The translations under genes and the position numbers were made by a program. Under the pieces are notes generated by a model. It saw only the letters and a program-made list of their open reading frames with translations, did no database searches and was not told the origin of the DNA. From contig JBQCHY010000005.1 in NCBI GenBank assembly GCA_051954235.1, positions 62,001-126,000 of the forward strand: 64,000 nucleotides of DNA. The letters are read 5' to 3'. Numbering within the stretch: position 1 is the stretch's first letter; each line of letters opens with the position of its first letter. Source of the DNA: 62-47 sp051954235 (GTDB lineage Bacteria > Pseudomonadota > Alphaproteobacteria > Rhizobiales > Xanthobacteraceae). Shown one piece after another: positions 37,044-45,295 of this stretch.

Positions 37044-37913
37044 ATGGCTAAAGTCGCTTTCATCGGTCTCGGCGTCATGGGCTTCCCCATGGCGGGGCAT
37101 CTCGTGAAGAAGGGTCAGCACGAGGTGACCGTCTACAACCGCACGGCTGCGACCGCGAAGGCCTGGACCGACAAATTCGGCGGACGCGCCGCCCCCACCC
37201 CGAAGGCCGCCGCCGAGGGTCAGGATTTCGTGATGGCCTGCGTCGGCAACGACAACGACCTGCGCGCGGTGACCATCGGGGCCGACGGCGCCTTCGCCGG
37301 CATGAAGAAGGATGCGATTTTCGTCGATCACACCACCGCCTCCGCCGAAGTTGCCCGCGAACTCGACAAGGCAGCCACCGCCGCCGGCTTCCATTTCGTC
37401 GACGCTCCGGTGTCGGGCGGACAGGCCGGCGCCGAGAATGGCGTCCTCACCGTAATGTGCGGCGGCAGCGAAGCGGCGTATGGTCGCGCCGAACCGGTGA
37501 TCGCCGCCTACGCGCGGATGTGCAAGTTGCTCGGCCCCGCCGGCTCGGGGCAACTCACCAAGATGGTCAACCAGATCTGCATCGCGGGGCTGGTACAGGG
37601 GTTGTCCGAAGGCATTCACTTCGCCAAGAAGGCCGGGCTCGACGTCGAGGCCGTCATCGCCACCATCTCCAAGGGCGCGGCGCAATCCTGGCAGATGGAG
37701 AACCGCTACAAGACCATGAACGAGGGCAAATACGACCACGGCTTCGCCGTCGAATGGATGCGCAAGGACCTCTCGATCTGCCTCGGCGAGGCCCGCCGCA
37801 ACGGCGCCAGCCTGCCGGCGACGGCGCTGGTCGACCAGTTCTATTCGCAAGTCGAAAAAATGGGCGGCCGTCGCTGGGATACGTCCAGTCTGCTGGCTTT
37901 GCTGGAACGCTGA
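37044..37913 (+). CDS. NAD(P)-dependent beta-hydroxyacid dehydrogenase (3-hydroxyisobutyrate / tartronate semialdehyde reductase family)
   Basis: A 289-residue enzyme: Rossmann loop FIGLGVMGFPMAGHLVKKG, substrate loop FVDAPVSGGQAGAENG and catalytic lysine region SGQLTKMVNQICIAG. Members reduce or oxidise short beta-hydroxy acids such as 3-hydroxyisobutyrate (valine catabolism) or tartronate semialdehyde (glycolate pathway). The position just after the dinucleotide loop (YNRTAATAKAW) suggests NADP. The start at ATG 37044 fits the family; the frame is open far upstream as an artefact. Confidence 0.88.
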   Translation: MAKVAFIGLGVMGFPMAGHLVKKGQHEVTVYNRTAATAKAWTDKFGGRAAPTPKAAAEGQDFVMACVGNDNDLRAVTIGADGAFAGMKKDAIFVDHTTASAEVARELDKAATAAGFHFVDAPVSGGQAGAENGVLTVMCGGSEAAYGRAEPVIAAYARMCKLLGPAGSGQLTKMVNQICIAGLVQGLSEGIHFAKKAGLDVEAVIATISKGAAQSWQMENRYKTMNEGKYDHGFAVEWMRKDLSICLGEARRNGASLPATALVDQFYSQVEKMGGRRWDTSSLLALLER

Positions 37914-37953
37914 GCAACCAGCGCCAAGCCCCTGTATAATCAGCGATTTAATG

Positions 37954-37985
37954 GGGCCGGCCACCTGTGCCGGCCCTCGCATTTT
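37954..37985 (+). terminator. Probable terminator after the dehydrogenase gene
   Basis: GGGCCGGC / GCCGGCCC form an 8-base perfect stem with a 7-base loop, followed after TCGCA by a short T run. The weak T run leaves some doubt. Confidence 0.6.
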
Positions 37986-37998
37986 AAGATTTCATTAA
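37984..37998. promoter_or_regulatory. CtrA-like box upstream of the sensor kinase
   Basis: TTAAGATTTCATTAA is an exact TTAA-N7-TTAA pair, the spacing bound by the alphaproteobacterial cell-cycle regulator CtrA. Three more TTAA tetramers follow at 38016, 38028 and 38049, all before the kinase start at 38101. In DNA this GC-rich, such clustering is striking. The base after the second TTAA is G, not the preferred C. Confidence 0.4.
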
Positions 37999-38100
37999 GA
38001 AGATTATCTCGGCGTTTAAGGCTGCTCTTAATGATTTGGCGTCAGAGATTAAGAAGAAGAAAATGCACCGCGCTCGTGCGCGCAGGATCAGTATTGCGTA

Positions 38101-39711
38101 ATGAATTCGTCCGTCGAACAGCCCGAGGTTGTTCAGCTCCCGGCTGAGGAACCGGTTGTGCCCCCGGCGCGCAATCGCCGCGTGGCCGCGCAACGGGTGC
38201 GCGAGGCGAGAGACCGCCTGACCTCGACCAGCGGCACGCGCCCGGCGTTCGACCGCGAATTGCTGCGGCAATACGCTCAGACCCGGCAGTCCGCCTCTTA
38301 CGTCGTGATGATGCTGGTGTTCGCCACCGGCGTGCTGTTCGGCGTCATGGTGCAACCGGTGTTCGCCGCTGCATGGACCGTCGGCACGCTGCTGATCCAC
38401 GGCATCATCGTTCACACCGGCACGAAGTATCTCAGCGAACCTCCTTCCGCCAACAGCACCCGCAAGTGGCGGATTCGCTTCATCCTGCTCGATCTGGTGT
38501 ACGGCCTGTGCTGGACGACGATCCTGGTGCATCCGGCGGGGTACGACCTGGTTTCCGGCACTGTCATGATGTTCATGATGCTGCTGATCGTCGCCGTGTC
38601 GAGCATGCTGGCATCGAGCCTGCCGATCGCGGCGTTCGCAGCGACCGCGCCGGTGACGGCGGCCATCGCCATCACCTTCGTCATGCGCGGCACGCTGGAG
38701 GCCTATATTCTGGCCCTGCTCGCCATCGCCGCCGAAGCCTATTTCGCGTTGCTGGCGCACCGGCTGCATTCGACCACGTTGGCAACGCTGGAAGCCCGCG
38801 CCGAGAAGGACGCGCTGATCGGCGAACTCGAACAGGCCAAGGCGATCTCCGACGAAGCGCGGCATCGCGCCGAATCCGCCAACGTCGCCAAGTCGCGCTT
38901 CCTCGCGCAGATGAGCCACGAACTGCGCACCCCGCTCAACGCCATTCTCGGATTTTCCGAAGTGATGAAGAGCGAGATTTTCGGCGCGCACGCGGTGGCC
39001 GCCTATAAGGACTACTCCGCCGACATCCACAATTCCGGCGTCCACCTCCTCAACCTGATCAACGAAATCCTCGACCTGTCGCGGATCGAAGCCGGCCGCT
39101 ACGAACTTAACGAGGAAGCGATCTCGCTGGTGCACATCGTCGGCGATTGCCACCACCTGCTAAAGCTGCGCGCCTCGAGCCGCGGCATCACCATCCACGA
39201 GATTTTCGAGCAAGGCATGCCGCGCGTCTGGGGTGACGAGCGCGCGATCCGGCAGGTGGTGCTGAATCTGTTGTCGAACGCCATCAAGTTCACCCCGCAG
39301 GGCGGCGAGATCTGGCTCAAGGCCGGCTGGACTGCGTCCGGCGGGCAGTATCTCAGCGTCAAGGACAACGGCTCCGGCATCGCCGAGGATGAAATCCCGA
39401 TCGTGCTCGCCTCGTTCGGACAGGGCTCGAACTCGATCAAGTCCGCCGAACAGGGTGCCGGCCTCGGCCTGCCGATCGCGAAAAGCCTGATCGACATGCA
39501 TGGCGGCACCTTCTCGCTCAAGTCGAAGCTGCGGATCGGCACCGAAGTCCTGATCACGCTGCCGCCCGAGCGCGTGATGTCGGCGCTGGCGCCGATGGTC
39601 GAGGAAGCGCCGGCGTTGCAGCCGGACGACTTCAGCGGAGCCGAGCCCGTTGCAGCCACGGCACGTCGGCTGCGCCGTTCACCCATCATGAATGCGGGGA
39701 CAGGATTGTAG
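38101..39711 (+). CDS. Membrane-bound sensor histidine kinase (PleC/DivJ/PdhS-like catalytic domain)
   Basis: The 536-residue protein has a soluble N terminus of about 60 residues, roughly six membrane helices (65-220), a short coiled coil and a kinase core. The H box is MSHELRTPLNAILGFSEVMK (phosphorylated His273), then NLLSNAIKFTP, DNGSGIAEDE and GAGLGLPIAKSLI for ATP binding. The stretch between H box and N box (EIFG...YKDYSADIHNSGVHLLNLIN) resembles the PleC/DivJ/PdhS cell-cycle kinases. No PAS domain and no response regulator gene is nearby, so it is an orphan. The putative CtrA box upstream fits a cell-cycle link. Confidence 0.9.
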   Translation: MNSSVEQPEVVQLPAEEPVVPPARNRRVAAQRVREARDRLTSTSGTRPAFDRELLRQYAQTRQSASYVVMMLVFATGVLFGVMVQPVFAAAWTVGTLLIHGIIVHTGTKYLSEPPSANSTRKWRIRFILLDLVYGLCWTTILVHPAGYDLVSGTVMMFMMLLIVAVSSMLASSLPIAAFAATAPVTAAIAITFVMRGTLEAYILALLAIAAEAYFALLAHRLHSTTLATLEARAEKDALIGELEQAKAISDEARHRAESANVAKSRFLAQMSHELRTPLNAILGFSEVMKSEIFGAHAVAAYKDYSADIHNSGVHLLNLINEILDLSRIEAGRYELNEEAISLVHIVGDCHHLLKLRASSRGITIHEIFEQGMPRVWGDERAIRQVVLNLLSNAIKFTPQGGEIWLKAGWTASGGQYLSVKDNGSGIAEDEIPIVLASFGQGSNSIKSAEQGAGLGLPIAKSLIDMHGGTFSLKSKLRIGTEVLITLPPERVMSALAPMVEEAPALQPDDFSGAEPVAATARRLRRSPIMNAGTGL

Positions 39712-39755
39712 ATTGCGCGCTTGCGCCAGCGCGCGAATACGCATCACTATCAAGT

Positions 39756-39971
39756 ATGAGCACAGAAAGCCCGTGTATCGCCGTCTGCATGATCGACCCC
39801 AAAAGCCGCCTGTGTTTCGGCTGCGGTCGCACATTGCCGGAGATCGCGCGGTGGGGCCGCATGGAGTCCGGCGAGCGGCTGACGATCATGGCGGAGCTTC
39901 CGGCGCGCATGGCAAACGCCGGATTGCAGCCACCAAAACCGGCGGCCAAGGGCGGTGCCAAGGCGACCTGA
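39756..39971 (+). CDS. DUF1289 domain-containing small protein
   Basis: A 71-residue protein with the DUF1289 cysteine pattern CIAVCMIDPKSRLCFGCGRT, then EIARWGRM. Four cysteines probably bind a metal. The family is very common in proteobacteria and its role is unknown. It has no clear ribosome site. Its stop lies within a 15-base tandem duplication that leads into the protease gene. Confidence 0.88.
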   Translation: MSTESPCIAVCMIDPKSRLCFGCGRTLPEIARWGRMESGERLTIMAELPARMANAGLQPPKPAAKGGAKAT

Positions 39972-40014
39972 TCCAAGGCGACCTGATCCAAAACAGTCCG
40001 ATGGCAGGTGGATC

Positions 40015-40521
40015 ATGATCCGCGTCCTGCTCATCCTGTTCATCGCCACCGCCTGCGCCGTGCTCGCTTATGGCGATCCCGCGAAGATCACCACCGCCCG
40101 CACCTCGGTGACGGAGATGATCCAGCACCGCACAGCCGCGCATGCCCGCATCCAGCAGATTCCGCGCGGCAACGGCGGCGAGTTCAAGCTCGATGCCAAG
40201 ATCAACGGCGTCAAGGTGCCGATGGTGATCGACACCGGCGCGACCTCGGTGGTGCTGACCTACGAGACCGCCAAGGCCGCGGGCCTGCCGCTGGAATTGC
40301 TCGACTACAACGTCCCGCTGGAAACCGTCGGGGGCAACACCAAGGCCGCGCGCCTGACCCTCGACCGCCTCGCCGTCGGCCGCCTCGTCGAGCATTCGAT
40401 CCCGGCGCTGGTGGTGCCGCGCGGGCAGATGAAAACCAACCTGCTCGGCATGAGTTTCCTCGACCGGCTCGAAAGCTGGGAAGTCCGCGCCGACCGCCTG
40501 ATGCTGCGCGGGTATCCGTAG
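40015..40521 (+). CDS. Membrane-anchored retropepsin-like aspartic protease (TIGR02281 type)
   Basis: A 168-residue protein with an N-terminal membrane helix (IRVLLILFIATACAVLAYG) and a single-domain aspartic protease. The active-site motif is MVIDTGATSVVLTYETA, and the flap/second-half landmark is LLGMSFLDRLESWEV. Such clan AA enzymes dimerise to build one active site. AGGTGG lies three bases before ATG 40015. It is likely co-expressed with DUF1289. Confidence 0.88.
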   Translation: MIRVLLILFIATACAVLAYGDPAKITTARTSVTEMIQHRTAAHARIQQIPRGNGGEFKLDAKINGVKVPMVIDTGATSVVLTYETAKAAGLPLELLDYNVPLETVGGNTKAARLTLDRLAVGRLVEHSIPALVVPRGQMKTNLLGMSFLDRLESWEVRADRLMLRGYP

Positions 40522-40528
40522 TTTACTT

Positions 40529-40605
40529 CGTCATTGCGAGCGAAGCGAAGCAATCCAGTTCTTTCTTGCGGCTTTCTGGATTGCTTCGCCTCGCCCGCAA
40601 TGACG
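40529..40605. repeat. Palindromic repeat, CGTCATTGCGAGCGAAGCG family, copy 2
   Basis: It repeats the element at 13847-13928: identical left arm and a nearly identical centre (TTCTTTCTTGCGGCTTT against TTCTTGTTTGTGGCTTT), with a few changes in the right arm. It lies between the convergent protease and dusA genes. Confidence 0.85.
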
Positions 40606-40640
40606 GGCAGGCAATGCATCGACCTCTCGCGTCGATAGGC

Positions 40641-41639
40641 CTACGCAGCCGCCGACGCCGTCGCTCGCGTCCGCACCAACGCCAACGCATCGCGCAGCAC
40701 ATCCACACCCGCATCCGATTTCACACCATGCACCGACAGATGACGGCGAAACGCGCGCGCGCCGGGAATGCCGTGGAACGCACCGACGAAGTGGCGCGTG
40801 ATGGCGTGGAGCCGCGTGCCGCGCGCCAGTTGCTCGGCGATATACGGCATCATCGCTTCCAGTGCGGCTATCATGTCGTCATGCGGCGGCACCTTGCCGA
40901 AGATGTCGCGATCCACCACCAACAACCGCCACGGCTCCTGATAGGCGGCGCGGCCGAGCATGACGCCGTCGACATGATCGAGATGCCGTTTTGCGTCTTC
41001 AATGCTGCCGATACCGCCGTTGATGACGATGGGCACTTGCGGCATCGCAGCCTTCAAACGATAGACGCGATCGTAATCGAGCGGCGGAATGTCGCGATTT
41101 TCCTTCGGCGACAATCCATTCAGCCACGCCTTGCGCGCGTGCACGATCAGCATGTCCGCGCCGGCCGCCACCACCGCATGCGCCAGCCGATCGAGCGCCA
41201 CCTCCGGGTCTTGATCGTCGATGCCGATACGGCACTTCACCGTCACCGGAATTTGCACCGCGCGCTTCATTGCCGCGACGCCGTCCGCGACCAGATCCGG
41301 CTCCGCCATCAGGCAGGCGCCGAAGCGGCCCTCCTTCACCCGATCCGACGGACAGCCGACATTGAGGTTGATCTCGTCGTAGCCGAAATCCTCGCCGATC
41401 CTGGCGGCGGTCGCGAGATCGGCGGCATTCGACCCGCCAAGCTGCAACGCCACCGGATGCTCGCTGGGATCGAATCCAAGCAGACGCGCGCGGTCGCCAT
41501 GGATCACGGCCCCGGTCGTCACCATCTCGGTATAAAGCCGCGCACGCCGCGTCAGCCGCCGGTGAAAGACGCGGCAATGCCGGTCAGTCCAGTCCATCAT
41601 CGGCGCGACGGTAAATCTATGCGATTGATCTAGCGGCAT
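40641..41639 (-). CDS. dusA: tRNA-dihydrouridine(20/20a) synthase DusA
   Basis: A 332-residue flavoenzyme with FTVAPMMDWTDRHCRVF, INLNVGCPSDRVKEGRFGACLM (catalytic Cys in GACLM-type loop) and VINGGIGSIEDAKRHL with the FMN phosphate site. It reduces uridine 20/20a in the tRNA D-loop using NADPH. ATG 41639 is chosen (MPLDQSHRFTVAPM); an upstream in-frame ATG at 41684 gives an unfamily-like extension. Confidence 0.94.
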   Translation of the reverse strand: MPLDQSHRFTVAPMMDWTDRHCRVFHRRLTRRARLYTEMVTTGAVIHGDRARLLGFDPSEHPVALQLGGSNAADLATAARIGEDFGYDEINLNVGCPSDRVKEGRFGACLMAEPDLVADGVAAMKRAVQIPVTVKCRIGIDDQDPEVALDRLAHAVVAAGADMLIVHARKAWLNGLSPKENRDIPPLDYDRVYRLKAAMPQVPIVINGGIGSIEDAKRHLDHVDGVMLGRAAYQEPWRLLVVDRDIFGKVPPHDDMIAALEAMMPYIAEQLARGTRLHAITRHFVGAFHGIPGARAFRRHLSVHGVKSDAGVDVLRDALALVRTRATASAAA

Positions 41640-41741
41640 TTTCAACTTATCCGGAAAGGCACGATCCCGAGCCGGGCCCGCCATCGCGCCCTCCTCATAC
41701 GACGTCTTTCGCAGCTTTGCGACGCTTCTGTGGAGCGGCCC

Positions 41742-42611
41742 ATGCCGGATATGGTCAACGGGCCGCGGCCGAACAACGGACCAGCCAAGATGAACGAACC
41801 CGCCAACCCGCCAGTCTCCCGCAGTTCGCTGCTAGCGGTCGAGGATACTGAATTCCTGCTGCGCGACGAGATGCGTTCGATCCGCTTCGCGCTCGAATAT
41901 TCCAAGCCGGAACTCGAACTGCGCGATTGGGGCATCCGCTCCACCATCATCGTGTTCGGCAGCGCGCGCATCGCTTCGCCGGAACAGGCCGACGCCGCGG
42001 CGAAGGCGGCGAGCAACGACGCCGAGCGCGCCCGCGCCGAGGCGATGCGCAAGCAGGCTGAGCTTTATCAGATCGCGCGCGAGTTCGCGCAGATCGCCTC
42101 CCGGCGCGGCGGCTCGTTCGCGCCGAAGAACCGCTGGCGCGACAATGTCATCGCCACCGGCGGCGGCCCCGGCATCATGGAGGCGGCCAATCGCGGCGCA
42201 CACGACGCCGGCGCGCCGACCATCGGCTTCAACATTACGCTGCCGCACGAGCAGGTGCCGAACCCCTACATCACGCCGGAACTGTACTTCCGCTTCCATT
42301 ACTTCGCGATGCGCAAGATGCATCTGGCGATGCGCGCCAACGCGCTCGCCGTGTTTCCCGGCGGCTTCGGCACCATGGATGAGTTGTTCGAGGTGCTGAC
42401 TTTGCAACAGACGCGGAAAGCGCGCCCTACCCCGATCGTGCTATTTCGCGAGAGTTACTGGCGCAAGATCGTCAATTTCGACGCTTTGGTCGAGGAAGGC
42501 ATGATCGCGGCGGAGGATTTGAAGCTGTTCGAATTCGCCGAAACCGCGGAGGACGGCTGGGATTCGCTGGTTCGCCGCGGGCTCGATACCAACGGCACGA
42601 CGGCGGGATGA
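41742..42611 (+). CDS. LOG family protein (TIGR00730), long form
   Basis: A 289-residue paralogue with the LOG core: STIIVFGSARIAS, IATGGGPGIMEAANRGAHDAG and PGGFGTMDELFE. The longer N terminus and an inserted helix (NDAERARAEAMRKQAELYQ) distinguish it from the short LOG protein at 11755. Possible role: hydrolysis of modified nucleoside monophosphates. GGAG lies six bases before ATG 41742, so I start there rather than at the GTG 41730. Confidence 0.87.
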   Translation: MPDMVNGPRPNNGPAKMNEPANPPVSRSSLLAVEDTEFLLRDEMRSIRFALEYSKPELELRDWGIRSTIIVFGSARIASPEQADAAAKAASNDAERARAEAMRKQAELYQIAREFAQIASRRGGSFAPKNRWRDNVIATGGGPGIMEAANRGAHDAGAPTIGFNITLPHEQVPNPYITPELYFRFHYFAMRKMHLAMRANALAVFPGGFGTMDELFEVLTLQQTRKARPTPIVLFRESYWRKIVNFDALVEEGMIAAEDLKLFEFAETAEDGWDSLVRRGLDTNGTTAG

Positions 42612-42675
42612 CGACGGCGGCGTCCTGAGCGTCTGACTGAGATTTTGTTTTGCACGCAGATTTGCAACACGAAAT

Positions 42676-42809
42676 CGTCGTCCCCGCGCAGGCGGGGACC
42701 CAGACGCCGCAGCGGTTGTGAAGCGAGAAACGCCAGTTGTTTTGGCATCGCACGCTCTGCACCACGACGGAGACAGGGAGTCTGGGTCCCCGCCTGCGCG
42801 GGGACGACG
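42676..42809. repeat. Composite palindromic repeat, copy 3
   Basis: CGTCGTCCCCGCGCAGGCG... and its reverse complement face each other over about 95 bases; the left half continues CCAGACGCCGCAGCG. A flank from about 42625 (GTTTTGCACGCAGATTTGCAACACG) is shared with copies 4 and 5. It separates the LOG gene from tex. Confidence 0.85.
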
Positions 42810-42815
42810 GCGAGC

Positions 42816-45185
42816 CTACCGCGACTTGCCGTTGCCCGCGTTCTTCTCCGCCGCGCGGCGTAGCGCCTCGGCCAACGCGCCGCCGCCACTCGATGCGGAT
42901 TGTTGCTCGCGGCGTGGCGCATCGCGGCGCGGCCCCTGCCCGCGCGAGCCTGTATCGTTGCGCGTACCGGACGCGCCGGCGCGATCCTGTTTGCCGATCT
43001 CGTCATCGAGCCGCAAGGTCAGCGCGATGCGCTTGCGCGGCTTGTCGACGTCGAGCACCTTCACGCGCACGATGTCGCCCGGCTTCACCACCTCGCGCGG
43101 GTCCTTGATGAAGGTCTTCGACATCGCGGAGACGTGCACCAGCCCGTCCTGATGTACGCCGATATCGACGAACGCGCCGAACGCGGCGACGTTGGTGACT
43201 GCGCCTTCGAGGATCATACCCGGCTTGAGATCGTTGATGGTCTCGACGCCTTCCTTGAACTCAGCCGCCTTGAACGCGGGACGCGGATCGCGGCCGGGCT
43301 TTTCCAGCTCGCGCAGAATGTCGGTCACCGTCGGCAGACCAAAGGTGCCGTCGACGAAATTCTGCGGCTTGAGCTGGCGCAGCGCGACGGCGTTGCCGAT
43401 GATCGCCTTGATGTCGCTCTTGGTCGCTTCGAGAATCCGCCGCACCACCGGATAGGATTCCGGATGCACGCCGGACGCATCAAGCGGATCGTCACCGTTC
43501 GGGATGCGCAAAAAGCCCGCGCATTGCTCGAACGCTTTCGGCCCGAGACGCGGCACGTCCTTCAGCGCCTTGCGTGACTTGAACGGCCCGTTGGCATCGC
43601 GATACTGCACGATGCTTTGCGCCAGCCCCGTGCCGATGCCGGAGACGCGCGCAAGCAGCGGCGCGGAGGCGGTGTTGGCATCGACGCCGACGGCGTTAAC
43701 GCAATCTTCCACCACCGCGTCGAGCGAACGCGACAGTTTTGCCTCGCCGAGGTCGTGCTGGTATTGCCCGACGCCGATCGACTTCGGGTCGATCTTCACC
43801 AGTTCCGCCAGCGGGTCCTGCAAGCGTCGCGCGATCGACACCGCACCGCGCAGCGTGACGTCGAGCTCGGGCAATTCCTCGGACGCAAACGCCGACGCCG
43901 AATAGACCGACGCGCCGGCTTCCGACACCACGATCTTCGACATCTTGAGGTCGGGCAAGAGCTTCACCAGTTCGGTCGCGAGCTTGTCGGTTTCGCGCGA
44001 GGCGGTGCCGTTGCCGATGGCGATCAGTTCGACATTGTGCGCTTTCGCGAGCTTGCCGAGGACGGCAAGCGATTCATCCCAACGCCGCTGCGGCTCGTGC
44101 GGGAAGATCGCGGTCGTCGCCACCACCTTGCCGGTGGCGTCCACCACCGCGACCTTGACGCCGGTACGATAGCCGGGATCGAGCCCCATCGTGGCACGCG
44201 TGCCGGCGGGCGCGGCGAGCAGCAGATCGCGCAGATTGGAGGCGAACACGCGCACACCCTCGTCTTCCGCCGCCGTCCACAGCTTCAGCCGCATGTCGAT
44301 GTTGAGATGAATCTGAATCTTGGTGCGCCACGCCCAGCGCACGGTGTCGATCAGCCAGCGATCGCCGGGGCGGCCGCGATCCGCGATAGCGAAGCGATGC
44401 ATGATGCGCAGTTCGTAAGGATTGGGCGCGGTGGTGCCGGCCGATGCAGCCGCCGCCGGATTTTCCGGCGCGATGTGCAGGTCCAGCACTTCCTCCTTCT
44501 CGCCGCGAAACAGCGCAAGGATGCGATGCGACGGCAGTTTCGTCAGCGGCTCGCTGAAATCGAAGTAATCGCTGAACTTCGCGCCGGCTTCCTTTTTGCC
44601 GTCGCGCATCTTCGACGTCAGCACGCCGTTGCCCCAGAGCTGTTCGCGCAACGAGCCGATCAGGTCGGCGTCTTCGGCGAAACGCTCGACCAGAATGGCG
44701 CGCGCGCCGTCGAGCGCGGCGGCGGCATCGGCCACCTGCTTCTCGGCATTGACGAACGGCGCGGCGGCGGCCTGCGGATCGTTCTCAGGTTGCGTCAGCA
44801 ATTGTTCGGCCAAGGGTCCGAGCCCCGCTTCGCGCGCGATCTCGGCTTTGGTGCGGCGCTTCGGCTTGAACGGCAGATAGATGTCTTCGAGGCGGCCCTT
44901 GCTGTCGGCCGCCATGATCGCCGATTCCAGCGCGTCGTCGAGCTTGCCCTGCTCGCGGATCGAATTGAGGATGACGGTGCGGCGGTCTTCCATCTCGCGC
45001 AGGTACGTCAGCCGCTCTTCCAGCGTGCGCAACTGCGCGTCGTCGAGCGCGCCGGTGGCTTCCTTGCGGTAGCGCGCGACGAACGGCACGGTGGCGCCGC
45101 CGTCGAGCAATTCAACGGCGGCCTGAACCTGCTGTTCGCGAACGCTGAGTTCGTCCGCAATCCGGCGATAGATGGAATTCGTCAC
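42816..45185 (-). CDS. tex: Tex family S1 RNA-binding protein
   Basis: A 789-residue modular protein: an N-terminal helical region (IADELSVREQQVQAAVELLDGG), a YqgF/RNase H-like domain (MGLDPGYRTGVKVAVVDATG), helix-hairpin-helix pairs (SGIGTGLAQSIVQYR, KDVPRLGPKAFEQCAGFLR) and an S1 domain near residues 645-720 (PGMILEGAVTNVAAFGAFVDIG). The tail is Gly/Arg/Ser-rich. Tex is related to eukaryotic Spt6 and affects transcription and RNA turnover. Length and domain order match the family. Confidence 0.95.
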   Translation of the reverse strand: MTNSIYRRIADELSVREQQVQAAVELLDGGATVPFVARYRKEATGALDDAQLRTLEERLTYLREMEDRRTVILNSIREQGKLDDALESAIMAADSKGRLEDIYLPFKPKRRTKAEIAREAGLGPLAEQLLTQPENDPQAAAAPFVNAEKQVADAAAALDGARAILVERFAEDADLIGSLREQLWGNGVLTSKMRDGKKEAGAKFSDYFDFSEPLTKLPSHRILALFRGEKEEVLDLHIAPENPAAAASAGTTAPNPYELRIMHRFAIADRGRPGDRWLIDTVRWAWRTKIQIHLNIDMRLKLWTAAEDEGVRVFASNLRDLLLAAPAGTRATMGLDPGYRTGVKVAVVDATGKVVATTAIFPHEPQRRWDESLAVLGKLAKAHNVELIAIGNGTASRETDKLATELVKLLPDLKMSKIVVSEAGASVYSASAFASEELPELDVTLRGAVSIARRLQDPLAELVKIDPKSIGVGQYQHDLGEAKLSRSLDAVVEDCVNAVGVDANTASAPLLARVSGIGTGLAQSIVQYRDANGPFKSRKALKDVPRLGPKAFEQCAGFLRIPNGDDPLDASGVHPESYPVVRRILEATKSDIKAIIGNAVALRQLKPQNFVDGTFGLPTVTDILRELEKPGRDPRPAFKAAEFKEGVETINDLKPGMILEGAVTNVAAFGAFVDIGVHQDGLVHVSAMSKTFIKDPREVVKPGDIVRVKVLDVDKPRKRIALTLRLDDEIGKQDRAGASGTRNDTGSRGQGPRRDAPRREQQSASSGGGALAEALRRAAEKNAGNGKSR

Positions 45186-45295
45186 GCGTCCCTCACTTCA
45201 CAATCGACCGAGAGACGACGATGAAACGGTCCCTCGGGGGAAGCGGATATGACCCAGCGGACAACGATTCTTCAACCCCGCGGAACCGCTAACAA

